The translations under genes were made by a program, and so were the position numbers. 64,000 nt of DNA, taken from NCBI RefSeq assembly GCF_000719865.1, contig NZ_JOID01000008.1, positions 434,001-498,000 of the forward strand, written 5' to 3'. This document shows positions 16,329-24,655 of the stretch, one piece after another. The notes under the pieces are model-generated. The model ran no database searches. It had not been told where the DNA came from and saw only the letters and a list, made by a program, of their open reading frames with translations. This stretch comes from Streptomyces albus subsp. albus. GTDB taxonomy: Bacteria > Actinomycetota > Actinomycetes > Streptomycetales > Streptomycetaceae. The first letter of the stretch is position 1, and the number at the start of each line of letters is the position of its first letter.

Positions 16329-18407
16329 TCAGTCGTGCCGTGCGGCCGCCGCGCACAGCGGGGCGGCCAGGGTCCAGGCGGCCACCGTCGCGTACACCCG
16401 CCGGCCGCCGCTCACGACGGCCACCGGGGCGATGGTGCGGGCGAACCGCGTCACCTCGGCGAGGCTGTTCAGCGCCGCGGCGAACGCCACGAGCGCCACG
16501 CCGACCGTCCCGAGCAGCGTCACCCACCGCAGCTGGGCGGAGAGCAGGGCGGCGCCCCCGACCCAGCTCTGCCCCACGCCCTCGACCAGCGCGCCGGGCC
16601 CGAGCGCGGCCAGCGCGTCCCGCTTCAGCGGCCCGAGCGGCAGGTCCTCGCCCGCGGGGGAGTACAGCACCAGCACGGCGCCCCGGCGCCCCTCGACGGG
16701 TCCGCGGACCACACCGACCTCTCCGACGGAGCCCGGCAGCAGGGCGCGCAGGGCCGGTGCGTCCTCCGGCGGCGGCACGTCCTGGGAGCCCTTGCCGGAG
16801 GGCGCGCCGGGGCAGTCCAGGCCCAGTCCCTCCAGGGCCCGGCAGCCGCCCCGGACCGTGACGGCCTGCCGCACCGCCTGCGGGCCGTCCGGGCCCTCCC
16901 GTACCTCGCCCCGGCCGTTGGCCAGTCCCAGCGTCGAGTCGAGCACGACGGCCTCGGCCCCCGGGGGCAGTCTCCGCAGCAGCGCCGGGGTCCCCTCCTC
17001 GGCGCCGCGCGGCAGTTGGACGGTCAGCACGCTGTGCCCGAACCGCTCCCGCAGCTCCAGCGCGCCCTGGACGGAGACGCTGTGCATGCTCGGGTACACC
17101 TGCACCACGCTCAGCAGCCCCACCGCCACGACCACCCCGGCCACCAGACGCGACAGCGAGCCGGGCCGCCCCTGGATCCAGCGGCCCGCGAGCAGGGTCC
17201 CCGCATAGCCGCGGGCACGCCCCAGCGCGGTCACCGCGCGCCCGGCCGCGGACAGCAGCAGGGCGATGGCGGCCGGCAGGGTGGCCAGCGCCCCCACCGT
17301 GCCGAGCAGGGACACCAGCACCACGAAGGGGCTCGCCCCGTACGTGGCGAACGCCGTCGGCGACCAGCTCAGGATCCCCAGGAACACCGGGCAGAGCCCG
17401 GCCGCGAACTTCACCAGCCCTCCCCGCTTCCCCGCCTCGCGCGGCCGGGTGGACCGGCCCGGGCCCGACCGCTGGTGCATCAGCACCACCAGGGCCGCGA
17501 GCAGCACCGGGGCGGCGAGCAGCGCGCCGACCGACTGCCAGGCGTACGCCCGCATGTCGCCGGCCGCCAGCACATAGCCGACCCAGGGGATCCGCAGGTC
17601 GGAGGCGAGCGCCCAGCCGAGCAGCGGCAGCGTGAGCGCCGTGCCCATGAGCAGGGCGGGCGCGGCCTCGCCGACGCTGAGCAGGGTGAGTTGGCGGCGC
17701 GATCCGCCGAGCGCCGCGAGGAGCGCGGTACGGCGGTCGCGGCCCGCGGCCCCCAGGCGGGCGGCCACCACCGCGAACAGGGCCGCCGGCAGTCCCAGCA
17801 TCGGGATCAGCATGCTGAGGAAGACCCACAGAGGGCGCACCGTGGACAGGTCTCCCATTCCCGCGGCGTCCTCGGCCCCGAATCCCGTGGCGAGCAGGGC
17901 GTGTTCGGCCGTGAGCCGGCCGGCGTCCGGCCGCGCGTACGCGAAGCGCTCCTCCGGGCCCGCGAGTCCTTCCGGGCCGATCCGTCCCGCGTCGCGCCCG
18001 TACCGGTCGCCGACCCCGTCGGCCGCCAGCGCGGGCGACAGCAGCGCCTCACCCGGCGCCGGCCAGCGCTCTACGCCGGGCGGCAGCGGGGCGCGGGGAT
18101 CGACGGGTTCCACGAAGACGATCTCGGCCTGGCGGTCCCCGACATCGTCCAGATACTGCTGCAGTAGCAGCGGAGCGTCCCGCGCGGTTTGCCCCTCGCG
18201 CAGTTGCAGTACGGGAGTGCGGGCCGCGCCCCGTTCGGCGCGCTGCTCGTACGTGGCGAGCGTGGCCACCACGGACAGCAGCGTCACCGCCAGCGCCACC
18301 GTGGCGGCCACCAGCGCGACGAAGCGGATGCGGCCGTCGGCGGAGCCGCGCCCCGCGGCCCGGCCGATCCGCAGCAGTTGCTTCCCCAGCGAACTGCCGG
18401 CGCTCAC
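16329..18407 (-). CDS. FtsX-like ABC transporter permease
   Basis: 692-residue membrane protein of the FtsX/MacB permease type. A first helix near residues 20-45 (ALVAATVALAVTLLSVVATLA) is followed by a large extracytoplasmic domain, then groups of helices in the middle and a second FtsX core at the C-terminus (VTLLGTVGVALVAFAAALNSLAEV). Such permeases work with a MacB/LolD-type ATPase to move lipids or peptides or to drive extracytoplasmic processes. The GTG start overlaps the ATPase stop by four bases (GTGA), giving a tight two-gene operon. The 3' end opposes the frameshifted extension of the I36-type pseudogene. Cargo unknown. Confidence 0.85.
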   Translation of the reverse strand: MSAGSSLGKQLLRIGRAAGRGSADGRIRFVALVAATVALAVTLLSVVATLATYEQRAERGAARTPVLQLREGQTARDAPLLLQQYLDDVGDRQAEIVFVEPVDPRAPLPPGVERWPAPGEALLSPALAADGVGDRYGRDAGRIGPEGLAGPEERFAYARPDAGRLTAEHALLATGFGAEDAAGMGDLSTVRPLWVFLSMLIPMLGLPAALFAVVAARLGAAGRDRRTALLAALGGSRRQLTLLSVGEAAPALLMGTALTLPLLGWALASDLRIPWVGYVLAAGDMRAYAWQSVGALLAAPVLLAALVVLMHQRSGPGRSTRPREAGKRGGLVKFAAGLCPVFLGILSWSPTAFATYGASPFVVLVSLLGTVGALATLPAAIALLLSAAGRAVTALGRARGYAGTLLAGRWIQGRPGSLSRLVAGVVVAVGLLSVVQVYPSMHSVSVQGALELRERFGHSVLTVQLPRGAEEGTPALLRRLPPGAEAVVLDSTLGLANGRGEVREGPDGPQAVRQAVTVRGGCRALEGLGLDCPGAPSGKGSQDVPPPEDAPALRALLPGSVGEVGVVRGPVEGRRGAVLVLYSPAGEDLPLGPLKRDALAALGPGALVEGVGQSWVGGAALLSAQLRWVTLLGTVGVALVAFAAALNSLAEVTRFARTIAPVAVVSGGRRVYATVAAWTLAAPLCAAAARHD

Positions 18408-19138
18408 CGGGTACCCCGCAGGGTTCGCGCGGTCCGCGCTGCCTGCGCCGCCTCGGCCGCCTCGGCTGCCTCGTCGACGAGCCGCCCCTCGCGCAGCGCG
18501 AACCGGTGGTCGGCACGGGCCGCCACGGAGCCGTCGTGGGTGACCACCAGGACCGCGCAGCCCCACTGCCCGGGCAGCGAGAACAGCAGGTCGGCGACGG
18601 CCTCCCGGTTCGTGCCGTCCAGTGAACCCGTCGGCTCGTCGGCCAGCAGCAGCGCGGGCCGGTTGACCAGCGCGCGGGCCACGGCGGCCCGCTGCCGCTC
18701 GCCACCGGACAACTCCGCCGTGGGCGTCCCTTCCAGGGGCACCCCCAGCTCCGTGAGCAGCCCGCGCGCCCGGCCGAAGGCCTCGTCCCGCTTGACCCCT
18801 GCCAGGAGCGCGGCCAGGGCGACGTTCTCCACGGGCGTCAGCTCCGGCAGCAGTTCGCCGAACTGGAACACCATGCCCATGGTGTCGCGCCGGTGCCGGG
18901 CGAGCCTGCGCGCGTTGAGCCGCGTGAGGTCCCGGCCGGCGGCGCGGATCTCGCCGGAGTCGCAGCGGATCAGTCCCAGCACGCAGTTGAGCAGAGTGCT
19001 CTTGCCCGTACCGCTGGGCCCGGTCACCGCCGCCGACTGCCCGGCCGGGAGCGCGAGATCCACGCCGTCGAGCAGGGTTCTGCCCGCGACGGAGTAGTGC
19101 AGCCCGCGGATTTCGAGGAGGGGGGTGGTCGGTGGCAT
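18404..19138 (-). CDS. ABC transporter ATP-binding protein (MacB/LolD type)
   Basis: 244-residue nucleotide-binding subunit. Walker A is GPSGTGKST, the Q loop is in GMVFQFGELLPELTPVENV, the signature LSGGERQRAAVARAL is followed by Walker B ALLLADEP and the D loop TGSLD, and the H-loop histidine lies in VVTHDGSVA. The Ala/Glu-rich C-terminal stretch (EAAEAAEAAQAA) is low complexity. I chose the ATG at 19138, starting MPPTTPLLEIRGL, with GGAGAGAG upstream; another in-frame start lies 14 codons earlier. It pairs with the following FtsX-like permease. Confidence 0.92.
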   Translation of the reverse strand: MPPTTPLLEIRGLHYSVAGRTLLDGVDLALPAGQSAAVTGPSGTGKSTLLNCVLGLIRCDSGEIRAAGRDLTRLNARRLARHRRDTMGMVFQFGELLPELTPVENVALAALLAGVKRDEAFGRARGLLTELGVPLEGTPTAELSGGERQRAAVARALVNRPALLLADEPTGSLDGTNREAVADLLFSLPGQWGCAVLVVTHDGSVAARADHRFALREGRLVDEAAEAAEAAQAARTARTLRGTR

Positions 19139-19424
19139 CGTCGGTCTCTCTCCAGGCGGAACAGGGCGCGGGCGCGGCAAACAGGGCCCGCCGCGGCGGG
19201 CCCCGTTCCTGTACTCCGCTCAGCGGTTCTGCTGGACGGCGAGAAGCCGTGATCTCCGCGAACCACAGGCAACCAAGATCAATTCGAGCGCTGATGCTGC
19301 CATGCCCGTCGCGGTGCGTCCACACGGATTCGCTCAGGGCTCGTGGATGGCCGGGAAACTCATCGTCCTGAGGCGGTGACAGGCGTGTCGTCGATCCGAA
19401 GGCAGGGCTCCCGGAGACCTGGTG
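19139..19424. other. divergent intergenic region ahead of the ABC operon and fic
   Basis: Between the minus-strand ABC operon and the plus-strand fic gene. No gene is seen; lower GC than its surroundings around 19260-19330. The fic-proximal dyad is listed separately. Confidence 0.5.
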
Positions 19425-19455
19425 CTCCGATCCTACGTGTGTCGTAGTATCGGAG
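19425..19455 (+). promoter_or_regulatory. dyad with -10 box abutting the fic start codon
   Basis: CTCCGATCCTAC (19425-19436) and GTAGTATCGGAG (19444-19455) form an inverted repeat with 11 of 12 positions paired around a 7-base spacer. The right arm contains TAGTAT (19445-19450), a good -10 box, and ends one base before the fic ATG. Transcription would therefore start at or next to the ATG, giving a leaderless mRNA, and a protein bound to the dyad would cover the promoter. Confidence 0.6.
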
Positions 19456-19456
19456 A

Positions 19457-20599
19457 ATGCTCTTCGCCACGCCCGCCCTGACTTCGGACGACCGCCGTGT
19501 CATCGAAGAGATCGAAGCCTTCCGCACCGAATTCCGGCACCGTCTCGCCCAGCCGCGCCGTTGGGAGGGGCAGCTCCGACGGTCGCTCACGGCGGCCGCC
19601 GTTCGCGGATCGACTCATATCGAGGGCTACACGATCAGCGCCGACGAGGCGGAGACCCTGATCGCGGGCGGCGATATCTCCCCCGAGACCGATGAGGCCA
19701 CTCGTAACGCGGTCATCGGCTACCGGGACGCCCTCACCTATGTGCAGCACGCCGCGGACTTCCGCATCTTCTCCTGGGACCACACCCTCTTCTCGGCCCT
19801 GCACTTCATGATGACCAGGGCCGCCGACAAGGAAGTGCGTTCCGGCGAGTACCGCAGCAGCGGCGTCTGGGTCTCCGGGGGCCCGAATCGTCCGCCGGTC
19901 TACACCGCCCCGGACCCTGAGCAGGTGCCTGCTCTGATGGACGAACTCATCCGCTGGCTCGCGGAAGGAGACCTGGACGCCCCCGCCCTCGTGCGGGCGT
20001 CCATGGCGCACTTCAACCTCGTCTCCATTCATCCCTGGTGCGACGGCAACGGCCGGATGTCCCGAGCCGTGCACACCCTTGTTCTGGCTCGCGACGGCGT
20101 CCTCGCCCCCGAGTTCTCCAGCATCGAGGAATGGCTCGGCGCGGACGAGTTCAACACCCGCGAGTACTACGCCGCCCTGCGGGAGGTCCGTACCTCCTGG
20201 CAGCCGGAGCGCGACACCGCCTCCTGGATCAGGTTCTGCCTCACCGCCCACCACCTCCAGGCGCAGGAGGTGCAGCGTCGTTTCGAAGCCGCGGCCCGGC
20301 TCTGGTTCCGCCTGGAGCGCCTCGCCGAGAAACACCGCCTCGACGAACGCACCGTCTCCGCGCTGTACGCCGCCGCGCAGGGGCACTTGCGGCGCACCAC
20401 CTACCAGACCGAGGAGACGCTCACCCGCGACCAGGCTCTCGCCGACCTCCGCAGGCTGCGTGGCCTGGGTCTCATCGAGCCCGTCGGGCATGCGCGTACA
20501 CAGCGGTACATCGGGGGCCAGGTGCTTCGCGGGCTCCGCGGTGAAGTCCATGCGGAGGTCCACGCCGACTTGTACCGCGAGCCGTACGACAGGCCCTGA
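19457..20599 (+). CDS. Fic family protein (AMPylator-type) with C-terminal winged-helix region
   Basis: 380 residues. The Fic core carries HPWCDGNGRMSR starting at His192, matching the consensus HxFx(D/E)GNGRxxR with Trp in place of Phe. Fic enzymes usually transfer AMP from ATP to target hydroxyl side chains. An N-terminal inhibitory-helix motif STHIEG with Glu56 fits the [S/T]xxxE[G/N] signature, so activity is predicted to be self-restrained (class II). A Fic N-terminal domain (FRHRLAQPRRWEGQL) precedes it. The C-terminus (about 290-370, TYQTEETLTRDQALADLRRL then GLIEPVG) looks like a winged helix that could bind DNA. ATG 19457 follows a dyad/promoter directly. Target unknown. Confidence 0.88.
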   Translation: MLFATPALTSDDRRVIEEIEAFRTEFRHRLAQPRRWEGQLRRSLTAAAVRGSTHIEGYTISADEAETLIAGGDISPETDEATRNAVIGYRDALTYVQHAADFRIFSWDHTLFSALHFMMTRAADKEVRSGEYRSSGVWVSGGPNRPPVYTAPDPEQVPALMDELIRWLAEGDLDAPALVRASMAHFNLVSIHPWCDGNGRMSRAVHTLVLARDGVLAPEFSSIEEWLGADEFNTREYYAALREVRTSWQPERDTASWIRFCLTAHHLQAQEVQRRFEAAARLWFRLERLAEKHRLDERTVSALYAAAQGHLRRTTYQTEETLTRDQALADLRRLRGLGLIEPVGHARTQRYIGGQVLRGLRGEVHAEVHADLYREPYDRP

Positions 20600-20622
20600 G
20601 AAACGGATCCCGCCGGTGAAGT

Positions 20623-20844
20623 TCAGGCCGGGAGGGCGCCGGTCTTCACGGCGGTGACGAAGGCCGACCAGTCGGGGGTGGGGAAGACCAGGGCCGGGCC
20701 GTGAGGGTTCTTGGAGTCGCGGACCGGGACGCCCGTGGGGTGGTTGTCCATGATCTCGAGGCAACTGCCGCCGTCGTTGTTGCTGTACGACGACTTGCGC
20801 CAGCCCGTGAAGGCGCCAGCGTCCTGGATCACATGTTCAGTCAT
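20623..20844 (-). CDS. DUF397 domain protein
   Basis: 73-residue DUF397 protein with the family landmarks WRKSSYSNNDGGSCLEI, PVRDSKNPHGPAL and a C-terminal WSAFVTAVKTG. In Streptomyces these small proteins are encoded next to XRE/DUF5753 regulators and are thought to act with them, partly in development or as toxin–antitoxin-like partners. The ATG overlaps the stop of the upstream XRE gene by 8 bases (ATGACTGA), so translation is coupled. Confidence 0.92.
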   Translation of the reverse strand: MTEHVIQDAGAFTGWRKSSYSNNDGGSCLEIMDNHPTGVPVRDSKNPHGPALVFPTPDWSAFVTAVKTGALPA

Positions 20845-21631
20845 GGTGTCCGAACTCCTTCGCGGTCGCCTTCATCAGAGCCAGGGACTCCTTCTGCGGG
20901 AGCGCTTCGCCCATCGCGAGAGCGTAGGCGCCGTTGATGCGCTCGACCAGAGCCGGGGACTCATGGAGCTTGCCCATGAACGTGCCTTCGCTGTAGGCGA
21001 CCGGCGGTTGGTCCTCGAACCACATCAGCGTCACCATGCCCATCAGCAAGGGGTGGCTGCCCAGGCCGAGCGGCAGGACGTGAACCCGGACCCGGCCGCA
21101 TTCCGACAGGCGGACCATGTGTGAGATCTGTTCGGCCATGATCGCGGGCCCGCCGACCGGGCGGCGCAGCACCGACTCGTCCAGCAGGGCCCACACTACG
21201 GGCGTCACCGGATCGTTGAGGATCTTGGCCCGGTCCAGGCGTGTGACGACGAGGCCGTCACATTCCTCGTCGCTCCGAGGGGGGAAGCTCGTTGAGAGAA
21301 CCGCACGGGCGTACGCCTCCGTTTGGAGAATGCCCGGGACGAAAGACAGCGCGAAGTCGCGGATCACAGTCGCCTGTTGTTCGAGGAGGCGGGCCGGTTC
21401 GAAATAGTCGGCGACGGCCATCTCCGTCTGCGGAAGGAAGTTGCTCAGCACGTCCCCCGTGTTCAGCGCCTTGTCCAGGCGGCGGGCGTCGTCCCTGGAC
21501 GGGATACGGCGGCCCGCCTCGATGTGCGAGATGTGCGAACGCGTCATGATCGCCGCGTCCGCCAGTTCCTGCTGCGTCATCCCGGCGGCCTCGCGCTGTG
21601 CCCTGAGCCAGTCTCCGTACGCGTTGCCCAT
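20837..21631 (-). CDS. XRE-family regulator with DUF5753 (Scr1-type) domain
   Basis: 264 residues. The N-terminal helix-turn-helix (about 5-60) reads LRAQREAAGMTQQELADAA, then SHISHIEAGRRIPS. A DUF5753 domain follows (about 90-260) with ALSFVPGILQTEAYARAVL and VLPLGLGSHPLLMG. I prefer the ATG at 21631 (AGGGGG upstream) over one 24 bases earlier. It forms a two-gene operon with the following DUF397 gene, the common streptomycete regulator pair; the DUF397 partner often modulates the XRE protein. Targets unknown. Confidence 0.9.
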   Translation of the reverse strand: MGNAYGDWLRAQREAAGMTQQELADAAIMTRSHISHIEAGRRIPSRDDARRLDKALNTGDVLSNFLPQTEMAVADYFEPARLLEQQATVIRDFALSFVPGILQTEAYARAVLSTSFPPRSDEECDGLVVTRLDRAKILNDPVTPVVWALLDESVLRRPVGGPAIMAEQISHMVRLSECGRVRVHVLPLGLGSHPLLMGMVTLMWFEDQPPVAYSEGTFMGKLHESPALVERINGAYALAMGEALPQKESLALMKATAKEFGHHD

Positions 21632-21761
21632 CGTCGGCCCCCTTGTGTGACGCATACCCCGTCACCTGCTGTTATCTGGCGAGCCTAGCCGGAGTGGTCT
21701 CACAGTGTGAATGGATCGCTACAGAGCGACAGATGAGACCTCAGGTGTGCAGGAGTTGAAC

Positions 21762-22175
21762 ATGCTGGATCGGATGGCCCGCGTCTGCGAACCGTTGTGG
21801 CGGTTCCTGTGGTGGGTGGTGGTCGGGGTGGACGCGGGTGCCGGGCCGGGGCGGCATCGGGCGGCTCGGGTGCCCGGGGTGTCCGGACAGCCCGGGCCGT
21901 CCGGGCCACCGGGGCCGCCCGGCGTGCAGGGGGTGCTGCTCGCCCCGTACGCCCCTCCGCCCGTGGTGCCGTTGCCGCACGGTGCCATGGTTCGCCGGGC
22001 GGCCGGCCCCGGCCCCGGTACCGGACGTCCGGCCGCCTGCGTCTGTGCGGCCGCGCCGTCGCCGGGCGAGCGGCCGCGGCGGCGGGTGCTGTGGGTGGTC
22101 GAGGACGGGTTCGGGCTGGCGGCCGGGCCGGGGTCCGGGCCGCGTCCCCTCCGTACCCGGGTGGTGGCCCGGTGA
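21762..22175 (+). CDS. hypothetical protein with short collagen-like Gly-X-Y run
   Basis: 137 residues, not recognised. The N-terminus MLDRMARVCEPLWRFLWWVVVG has a Trp-rich hydrophobic segment that could insert in the membrane. It is followed by six to seven Gly-X-Y triplets (GVSGQPGPSGPPGPPGVQG), then a Pro/Ala/Arg-rich tail with RRRVLWVVEDGFGLA. ATG 21762 has AGGAG six bases upstream. The stop overlaps the GTG of the next gene by four bases (GTGA), supporting real co-translation. Divergent from the XRE/DUF397 pair. It could be a small membrane-associated partner of the next protein; function unknown. Confidence 0.6.
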   Translation: MLDRMARVCEPLWRFLWWVVVGVDAGAGPGRHRAARVPGVSGQPGPSGPPGPPGVQGVLLAPYAPPPVVPLPHGAMVRRAAGPGPGTGRPAACVCAAAPSPGERPRRRVLWVVEDGFGLAAGPGSGPRPLRTRVVAR

Positions 22176-22501
22176 GCGGCGAGCCGGGAGTGGCGCGGCT
22201 GCTGCCGTGGTCGAACGAGGGCAAGCCCTGCTACCTGCTCGGCGGCGGCAGCGGATACGTCTCGCGGCTCGCCGACGAGATGGAGCGCGTGCAGCTCGGC
22301 ATGGCCGGTGACCTGCTCGGGCACGCCGCCGACCTGCTCGGCGACCGGCGCGCCACCCCGCCGCAACTACGGTTCCTCGCCGCCCGCCTGGCCGAGTCCT
22401 TGCGCGACGTCCACCGGATCGCCGAGAGCCGCGGCACCCGGCTCGCCGTACGGGAGGAGAGCGGCTCGGGGAGCGACGCACGGCCCGACGGGCGATGTTG
22501 A
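22172..22501 (+). CDS. hypothetical protein, conserved in appearance
   Basis: 109 residues with balanced composition and predicted amphipathic helices: SNEGKPCYLLGGGSGYVSRL, then DEMERVQLGMAGDLLGHAADLL, then QLRFLAARLAESLRDVHRIAE. No enzymatic motif or membrane segment is seen; it reads like a small helical cytosolic protein. The GTG start overlaps the preceding stop as GTGA. I do not recognise a named family. It probably works with the preceding Gly-X-Y protein, given the tight coupling. Confidence 0.65.
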   Translation: MSGEPGVARLLPWSNEGKPCYLLGGGSGYVSRLADEMERVQLGMAGDLLGHAADLLGDRRATPPQLRFLAARLAESLRDVHRIAESRGTRLAVREESGSGSDARPDGRC

Positions 22502-23030
22502 GACGTTCGCCGCGCGAAGCCCTCATGGGACGAGGGAGAGCCGACGGGCCGTGCCACCTGTCGTGCCAATGGATCCGGGGTGCGGAGCAACCTCCCTGCG
22601 TCCGACGAACTCCGTCAGCCCCGAGACGAGCCGTGGTGACGAAAGGCCCGGTGGCGGTGAACGGTGGGCTTCCGCCCCGCCTGCTGCCAGTCGGCCGAGC
22701 GCCCGGAACACCAACACGCCGAGCGTCACGAGGACCACCCGGGCCGGCCCATTCCGGGGACCCCGCCCGTTACCCGAGGAACCCGGACCACGCGCGGAAA
22801 CAGCCGCGCCCCGGCCGCGGCACGCCGCTGCCGAACGCTTGACGGAATCCTGGCGCCTTCCGCCTCGTGCCTGCATCCGTACGGACGGCCCCTGGTGAAT
22901 GCTGGAAGTCCGCGGCCACCGCGTCGGGCGCCGGACCGGGGGAACACGAAGGACCGGCGTCCACCGCCGCCCGCGGTGTCCGTCCGCCGTCCGTAGTCCG
23001 CCGAGCGGCAGGTGAGGAGAGGGAGCCGTC
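22502..23030. other. 529-bp region upstream of the crtY operon
   Basis: No credible gene on either strand. It should contain the promoter of crtYU, presumably light-controlled, but I cannot identify a motif shared with the crtE or phr upstream regions. GGGGGAACACG near 22949 is GGAAC-like but lacks a clear partner box. Confidence 0.5.
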
Positions 23031-24371
23031 GTGTACGACACGGAGGTCGCCATCGTGGGAGCCGGTGCCGCCGGGCTGTCGCTCGCGTACCGGCTGTGCG
23101 CGGCCAAACCCGGAGGGCGGCTCGGGCCCGAGGTGACGCTCGTCGACGCACCGGCCGGGCCGCTCCGGCCCGCCGAGCGGACCTGGTGCTTCTGGGAGGA
23201 GCCCGGCGGAGAGTACGACGACGTGCTGGCCGCCTCCTGGGACCGGCTGCGGGTGCGCGGGGCCGGCGGAGCCGAAGTCGTCGGGCAGCCCTCACCGCTG
23301 CGGTACAAGATGCTGCGCTCCCGGGACTTCGAAGCAGCGGTGGAGCGGCGGCTCGGCCCCTCCCCCTTCTTCCGGCGCCTGACCGCCGAGGTCGGCGAGG
23401 TGGCGGAGCTGCCGCAGGGCGCCGAGGTGCGCGGCGTCACCGCGGGCGGCGGGCCGGTGCGGCTGCGGGCGCGCTGGGTGTTCGACTCCCGCCCGCCGCG
23501 GCGGCTGCCGCCCGCGCGGACCGTGCTGCTCCAGCACTTCCGCGGCTGGTTCGTCCGCACCGAACGGCCCGTGTTCGACCCGGCGACCGCGGACCTCATG
23601 GACTTCCGGACACCGCAGCCCTCGCACGGACTGTCGTTCGGCTACGTCCTGCCGACGGGCCCGCGCGAGGCGCTCGTCGAGTACACCGAGTTCTCGGCCG
23701 CCGTGCTGTCCCGCGAGGAGTACGAGCGCGCGCTGCGGCATTACCTGACGGAGGTGCTGGAGACCGGGCCGTACGAGGTGACCGCCACCGAGCAGGGGGT
23801 GATCCCCATGAGCGACGGACGCTATCCGCGGCGCGCCGGGCACTCCGTGTTCCGCATCGGCGCCGCCGGGGGCGCCACCCGGCCCTCCACCGGCTACACC
23901 TTCGCCGCCGTCCAGCGGCAGACCCGGGCCGTCGCCGAGGCGTACCACCAGGGGCGCACGCCCGTGCCGCCCTCGCCGCACCCGGCGCGCTCACGCGCCA
24001 TGGACGCGGTGATGCTGCGCGCGCTCGACAGCGGGCGGGTGGACGGCGACCGGTTCTTCACCGGTCTCTTCGAACACGTGCCCATGGAGCGGCTGTTGCG
24101 CTTCCTCGACGGGCGCACCCGGGTGCGGGAGGACTTCGCCATCGGGCTGCGCACCCCCGTCCTGCCCATGCTGCGCACGGTGGCGGAGCTGCCCTGGCTG
24201 CGCAGACGTTCCGTTGCCGTGTCCCTTCGGCCCGGCGACACCGACGGTGGCGGCGGCGCGGACGCGGACGCCGGTACCGATGGCGGGCGAGCCGTGACGC
24301 GGCGTGCCCCGCGTCCGGATGCCGACGCCGACGCCGACGCCGACGCCGGTGCGGACGGCGGGCGGCCGTGA
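23031..24371 (+). CDS. crtY: lycopene cyclase
   Basis: 446-residue flavoprotein of the CrtY lycopene beta-cyclase family, which closes the ends of lycopene to give beta-carotene. It has the N-terminal dinucleotide-binding motif EVAIVGAGAAGLSLAYRL, the family landmark RTWCFWEEPGG near residue 47, GRYPRRAGHSVFRIGAAGG and a substrate-domain TRPSTGYTF. The GTG at 23031 follows a GAGGAGAGGGAG ribosome binding site. The last 40 residues are Asp/Ala/Gly-rich and come from an imperfect DNA duplication with GACGCC hexamer repeats, so the true conserved protein ends near residue 405. First gene of crtY-crtU. Confidence 0.92.
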   Translation: MYDTEVAIVGAGAAGLSLAYRLCAAKPGGRLGPEVTLVDAPAGPLRPAERTWCFWEEPGGEYDDVLAASWDRLRVRGAGGAEVVGQPSPLRYKMLRSRDFEAAVERRLGPSPFFRRLTAEVGEVAELPQGAEVRGVTAGGGPVRLRARWVFDSRPPRRLPPARTVLLQHFRGWFVRTERPVFDPATADLMDFRTPQPSHGLSFGYVLPTGPREALVEYTEFSAAVLSREEYERALRHYLTEVLETGPYEVTATEQGVIPMSDGRYPRRAGHSVFRIGAAGGATRPSTGYTFAAVQRQTRAVAEAYHQGRTPVPPSPHPARSRAMDAVMLRALDSGRVDGDRFFTGLFEHVPMERLLRFLDGRTRVREDFAIGLRTPVLPMLRTVAELPWLRRRSVAVSLRPGDTDGGGGADADAGTDGGRAVTRRAPRPDADADADADAGADGGRP

Positions 24372-24392
24372 CGCGGGGCGACCCGCGTCCGT
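24267..24392. repeat. imperfect direct duplication at the crtY 3' end
   Basis: About 51-53 bp at 24267-24319 are repeated at 24342-24392 (GACGCCGGT…GCCGTGACGCGG…CGCGTCCG). Between them lie four GCCGAC hexamers (24321-24344). The downstream copy lacks one base, which turns in-frame GTGACG into the crtY stop TGA. Confidence 0.75.
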
Positions 24393-24655
24393 TCCTGTCG
24401 TGCCCGTCCCGTCTTTCCGGCGCCTCCTTCCCGCCCCTCCTTGCCCGTCCCGCCGGTCCCGTCTCGCCGCGCGAACGCCCGACGGCCAGGCCGTCCGCGC
24501 CCCGTTTCCCCGCTCCCTCCGCCGTTCCCTCCGCCGTACGAACAGGAAGAGATCCGCTCATGGTTCCGCCCGGCTCCGGCTCCGCAGCCCCGACCCCGGC
24601 CCCGACCCCGGCCCCGTCCTCACCCCCGTCCCCGTCCGCTTCCGGAGGACGTCCG

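Noticed and set aside
16300..18167. Plus-strand coding region opposite the FtsX-like permease
   Set aside because: Gln/Arg/Gly-rich shadow translation; permease on the minus strand has clear helices and domain motifs.
12290..19400. Integrative element inserted at tRNA-Thr
   Set aside because: No integrase, excisionase or repeated tRNA 3' end is visible, and the tRNA terminator is intact.
22523..23599. Minus-strand gene across the crtY promoter
   Set aside because: Translation is Ser/Arg/Pro-rich without motifs and overlaps the start of crtY.
23012..24655. Upstream extension of the crtU frame through crtY, giving a 1070-residue protein
   Set aside because: The part before 24656 is out of frame with crtY and has no homology; a good ribosome binding site and GTG mark the real crtU start.
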